Source: an uncultured Pyrinomonas sp. (lineage in GTDB: Bacteria > Acidobacteriota > Blastocatellia > Pyrinomonadales > Pyrinomonadaceae). From it: a DNA stretch of 8,899 nt. The position numbers and the translations under genes are program-made. The stretch covers positions 1-8,899 of the forward strand of contig CAKZOF010000083.1 in assembly GCA_937135995.1 (NCBI GenBank), read 5' to 3'. The notes beneath the pieces were generated by a model that searched no databases, was not told the origin of the DNA, and saw nothing but the letters and a program-made list of their open reading frames with translations. Shown piece by piece: positions 6,619 to 8,899 of the stretch (its first letter is position 1; each line of letters opens with the position of its first letter).

Positions 6619-6660
6619 CTCGATCTCGGTTTGCCTTCCGTCCGCTGCGCTTACCCGCAA

Positions 6661-7647
6661 TCATTTCGTTGTGCTTTCAGTGGCGACCGTTGTCGCCATC
6701 ACTTCGCCGTCGGTTCCTTTCCGTCGCTGTTTCGGTTTGCCGATGGCAGCCATCGTGTCGAGCGCCCAACCGACGGCGAAAAGAAGCACAATCGCCACCA
6801 CATAGGTCACCCAACCGGAGAAGGAATGGAAGAAGCCTTCGGCCACTTCCGTCCCGTAACGGTAAGAGAGCACGCCCGTGCCGCTGACGCGCAGGGCGTT
6901 GGTGAAGATGGCGATGGGGACCGCCGCGAGGACGAGCACAAGCGAGCGCCAGAAGCCGTAGCTGCCCAACAGCGCCATCCCTCGCCGCGGACCCGTTCCT
7001 TTTGGATAGGTGAAGTAGGCGAAGACGACGGCCAGCGTCATGAGCGTCATGAGCGAGCGTATGCCGCTACAGGCTTCCACCACTTCGAGCTTCTGCGTGG
7101 TGACGGCACCGCGCGGCAACAGTTCGATCACGTTGCCCTCGCGCAATACGGGGATGTCGAACAATCGCATAGCCCAGACGGCGCATTGCGAAGCGAAGAG
7201 CTGCAACGGGAAGGCGATCTTATTGAAGATAATAGCCGGGATCGGGATGGCTAGCAGCAACAGAACGAAGGGGACGAAGAGCAAGCGCAGGAAATGAAAG
7301 CCGAAGAAATAGACGACAACGCTCGCCAACATCAGAACGAGCGACATCCTCTGAACGAAAAGCTCCGCGCCGGTCACTCCGGCCCACAACCCCAGCAGCG
7401 CGGCGGCGATGCCGAGGCCGCCCCAGAGCGGCGCGGGTCGGCGGACGGCGCGCGCCAATCGGTCGCGCTCCAACCAGAGGATGTAGAGGATGATGAACGG
7501 CATCAAGAGGCCGTGCGAATAGTTCTCATCGGCCCACCAATCGCGGGCCAATTTCGCCAGCACGGCGGCGTAGACGAACGCGAGCGAAGCAGCCAAAACC
7601 ACCGGCTTCCAAATCTTTTCAGCGCTCTGCATCTTCCCTTCCGACAT
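6661..7647 (-). CDS. xrtA: Exosortase A (XrtA/EpsH)
   Basis: This polytopic inner-membrane protein of 328 residues has about eight hydrophobic helices between residues 15 and 298. The exosortase catalytic triad is visible: Cys193 in EACSGIRSL, Arg253 in TNALRVSGTG and His274 in GFFHSFSGW. Other family marks are YSHG at 43-46 and AIPIPAIIFN at 133-142. Exosortases recognise the C-terminal PEP-CTERM signal of exported proteins and act as transpeptidase-like proteases, by analogy with archaeosortase and sortase. The last 25 or so residues are polar and basic (KPKQRRK) and there is no fused EpsI domain; EpsI is the next gene. The ATG at 7647 has no ribosome-binding site, whereas an in-frame ATG at 7632 (residue 6) is preceded by GGAAGG, so the start may be five codons shorter. 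Subtype A is assigned from the PrsT, EpsI, chain-length and ATPase neighbours. Confidence 0.93.
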   Translation of the reverse strand: MSEGKMQSAEKIWKPVVLAASLAFVYAAVLAKLARDWWADENYSHGLLMPFIILYILWLERDRLARAVRRPAPLWGGLGIAAALLGLWAGVTGAELFVQRMSLVLMLASVVVYFFGFHFLRLLFVPFVLLLLAIPIPAIIFNKIAFPLQLFASQCAVWAMRLFDIPVLREGNVIELLPRGAVTTQKLEVVEACSGIRSLMTLMTLAVVFAYFTYPKGTGPRRGMALLGSYGFWRSLVLVLAAVPIAIFTNALRVSGTGVLSYRYGTEVAEGFFHSFSGWVTYVVAIVLLFAVGWALDTMAAIGKPKQRRKGTDGEVMATTVATESTTK

Positions 7648-7652
7648 CTGAG

Positions 7653-7670
7653 TTTGAATATGGTTTCAAA
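7653..7670. repeat. Inverted repeat TTTGAA-N6-TTCAAA just upstream of xrtA
   Basis: A perfect 6-bp inverted repeat with a 6-base spacer begins six bases before the xrtA ATG at 7647. It is AT-rich in a GC-rich setting, which makes it stand out as a possible operator. No known regulator consensus is matched, and a 6-bp repeat can occur by chance. Confidence 0.25.
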
Positions 7671-7764
7671 AAAGAAGTCTCTGCGGGAAACGCCTCGTTA
7701 GGGAGAGGGCGGCCTTTCACGCTTCAATATCGCCTTCGGGAGCGCACTCCTCGATTCGGCTGCA

Positions 7765-7793
7765 AGATTAGCCTATTTCCCGGCAGACGGCAA
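7765..7793 (-). promoter_or_regulatory. Weak sigma-70-type promoter candidate for xrtA
   Basis: The minus strand shows TTGCCG, a 17-base spacer and TAATCT. The -35 matches consensus at four positions and the -10 at three, so support comes mainly from ideal spacing and position about 110 bases before xrtA. Alternatives exist nearby (a TATACA at about 7830), so this is tentative. Confidence 0.25.
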
Positions 7794-7952
7794 CCGCGCC
7801 CGGCTCTGCTTTTTCGGCTCATGCCTTCTGTATAAAGTCGCAACGAGCCGAAGCTTTCAGATTCGATCCGCACAGACAACAGGCGCAACAGGCGTGCTCC
7901 AGCATGCAAAACCGACTCGTCGGAGCGCTCGGCGGTCGCTTCCTGATGGACG

Positions 7953-8008
7953 GCGCGCTCCGGCGCGCAGGGGCACGCGGCGACGGCGCGAGGCGCGCAC
8001 GAGCGCGC
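7953..8008. repeat. Twin GCGCGC-N4-GCGCGC hairpins after lhgO
   Basis: Two perfect 6-bp hairpins with four-base loops, at 7953-7968 and 7993-8008, have the same stem and are 40 bases apart centre to centre, starting about 70 bases after the lhgO stop. No T-run follows either. They could protect the 3' end of the lhgO transcript or be REP-like elements; alternating GC in a GC-rich genome can also produce this by chance. Confidence 0.35.
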
Positions 8009-8077
8009 TTCGATGGCCAACGAGCCCATGGTTCTCGCCCCATGCGGGTCGGACCGCGCCGGTGGTCCAGCACCGTG

Positions 8078-8899
8078 TCAACTTCCCAAGCGTTCTTCCA
8101 CTCGATCCACGATGAAGCGTGCGATGGCGAGCGACGCAGTGGCTGCCGGCGACGGCGCATTGCAGACGTGCGCCGAGCGCGCGCCCCAAACGATCTGGAA
8201 ATCATCCACCAAACGACCATCCACGGCGATGGCTTGCGCGCGCACGCCGCTGCCAGCGGGCACGAGATCTTCGGCGCGAAGTTCGGGAATGAGCCGCTGC
8301 GCGTTGCGCACGAACGCGCCCTTGCTCACCGAACGCCACCACTCTTGCGCTGCCGTGCGGAAGTAGCGACGCGCCATGCGCCAAAAGCCGCCGTAGCCGA
8401 ACATCTCCAGCACATTGCGCCAAGCGAAAGAGGACTTCGCATAACCTTCGCGCGCGAAAGCGAGCACAGCGTTGGGGCCGACGTGCACGCTGCCGTCGAC
8501 GGCGCGCGTGAAGTGGACGCCGAGAAAAGGAAGCGATGGGTCGGGCACAGGATAAACGAGATGCCGGACCAGGTGGCGACGCTCCGGTGCAAGCTCGTAG
8601 TACTCGCCGCGAAAAGGGACGATGCGAACGTCGGGTTCCACGCCGCACATGCGCGCCAGTCGGTCGGCTTGAAGCCCCGCGCAATTGATGACGAAGCGAG
8701 CGCACAATTCGTCGCGCTGCGTTTCGACGACAACCTCGCCGGCGCGCTCCGCTAGGCGTTCGACCTCGGCGTTCAAGCGCACCTCGGCACCGCGCTCTTC
8801 GATTTCGCGCGCAAGCTCGTGCACCACCTGCCGGTAATCGACCACGCCAGCGCTCGGCACGTAGAGCGCCGCACGCCCGACGACGTGCGGTTCGCGCTC
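8078..8899 (-). CDS. lhgO: L-2-hydroxyglutarate oxidase (LhgO), C-terminal part
   Basis: The final 273 codons are present; the N-terminal FAD-binding GxGxxG region lies beyond the right edge. The protein belongs to the DAO family of FAD-dependent oxidoreductases and would oxidise L-2-hydroxyglutarate to 2-oxoglutarate. Visible marks, numbered from the right edge, are VPSAGVVDYRQ at 14-24, FVINCAGLQADRLA at about 70-82, the substrate-domain stretch YPVPDPSLPFLGVHFTR, GPNAVLAFAREGY, GSGVRAQA at about 216-223 and HVCNAPSPAATAS at about 244-256. The last two match the LhgO C-terminal signature well. The full family length is about 400-420 residues, so roughly a third is missing because of the window, not a truncation in the genome. 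It is separated from xrtA by 430 bases and has no evident functional link to exosortase sorting. Confidence 0.88.
   Translation of the reverse strand, partial: EREPHVVGRAALYVPSAGVVDYRQVVHELAREIEERGAEVRLNAEVERLAERAGEVVVETQRDELCARFVINCAGLQADRLARMCGVEPDVRIVPFRGEYYELAPERRHLVRHLVYPVPDPSLPFLGVHFTRAVDGSVHVGPNAVLAFAREGYAKSSFAWRNVLEMFGYGGFWRMARRYFRTAAQEWWRSVSKGAFVRNAQRLIPELRAEDLVPAGSGVRAQAIAVDGRLVDDFQIVWGARSAHVCNAPSPAATASLAIARFIVDRVEERLGS

Larger units (their letters stand above)
7648..8077. other. 430-base intergenic region between lhgO and xrtA
   Basis: No supported gene is seen; the open frames overlap one another, are arginine-rich and have no ribosome-binding sites. The half next to lhgO holds two hairpins with identical GCGCGC stems (7953-7968 and 7993-8008) and two tandem copies of CAACAGGCG (7877-7894). 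Nearer to xrtA are an 8-bp inverted repeat TTCGGCTC/GAGCCGAA with a 24-base spacer (7813-7852) and a promoter candidate at 7765-7793. The region probably separates the metabolic gene from the exosortase cluster. Confidence 0.55.

Noticed and set aside
6619..6660. TTG start for epsI at 6660
   Set aside because: No ribosome-binding site; the added 14 residues are polar and push the membrane helix away from the N-terminus. It is kept only as an alternative.
7819..7907. Short cysteine-rich minus-strand peptide (MLEHACCACCLCGSN..., 28 residues)
   Set aside because: It has no ribosome-binding site and comes partly from a tandem 9-base repeat. The frame around it is arginine-rich and not protein-like.
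7724..8029. 101-codon minus-strand open frame between lhgO and xrtA
   Set aside because: Composition is that of random GC-rich sequence, it overlaps two equally long frames, it has no ribosome-binding site and it matches no family I know.

Overview
The window carries one minus-strand gene cluster that reads right to left. It is the core of an exosortase A (XrtA/EpsH) and PEP-CTERM surface-protein and exopolysaccharide system. GC content is fairly high. The combination of XrtA, a separate EpsI, a PrsT-type TPR lipoprotein and a PEP-CTERM tail of the form PEPASMLLLGTGLAG plus a basic end fits a Gram-negative, biofilm-forming bacterium. An acidobacterium (Blastocatellia-like) is my best guess, but it is an inference from protein style and not proven.

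Layout in transcription order: the C-terminal part of an L-2-hydroxyglutarate oxidase (lhgO, 8078-8899, running off the right edge); a 430-base gap with GC-rich hairpins and a weak promoter candidate; xrtA (6661-7647); epsI (5968-6618); a 477-base gap with a strong hairpin just before the next gene; prsT (3157-5490), encoding a TPR lipoprotein; a 291-base leader with several hairpins; a small PEP-CTERM substrate protein (2281-2865); a 543-base gap with a terminator-like hairpin, a second hairpin and a good sigma-70-type promoter; a Wzz-type chain-length determinant (124-1737); and the first 31 codons of the XrtA-associated ATPase (GTG start at 95), running off the left edge. No convincing gene lies on the plus strand. 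I saw no tRNA, rRNA, CRISPR array or mobile element.

How the genes fit together: XrtA is the membrane transpeptidase-like protease thought to recognise the PEP-CTERM tail of exported proteins. The 194-residue protein encoded here is an evident substrate. EpsI, PrsT, the chain-length determinant and the ATPase are the standard XrtA companions, linked to export and polymerisation of an exopolysaccharide that accompanies sorted proteins. lhgO is a metabolic gene and probably only a neighbour.

The least explained parts are the intergenic stretches. The PEP-CTERM leader holds five successive potential hairpins. One has a GGGACGC segment in a position that loosely recalls the c-di-GMP-I riboswitch core. 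The last could exchange pairing with the ribosome-binding site. These are hypotheses from reading the sequence; no folding or homology search was run.
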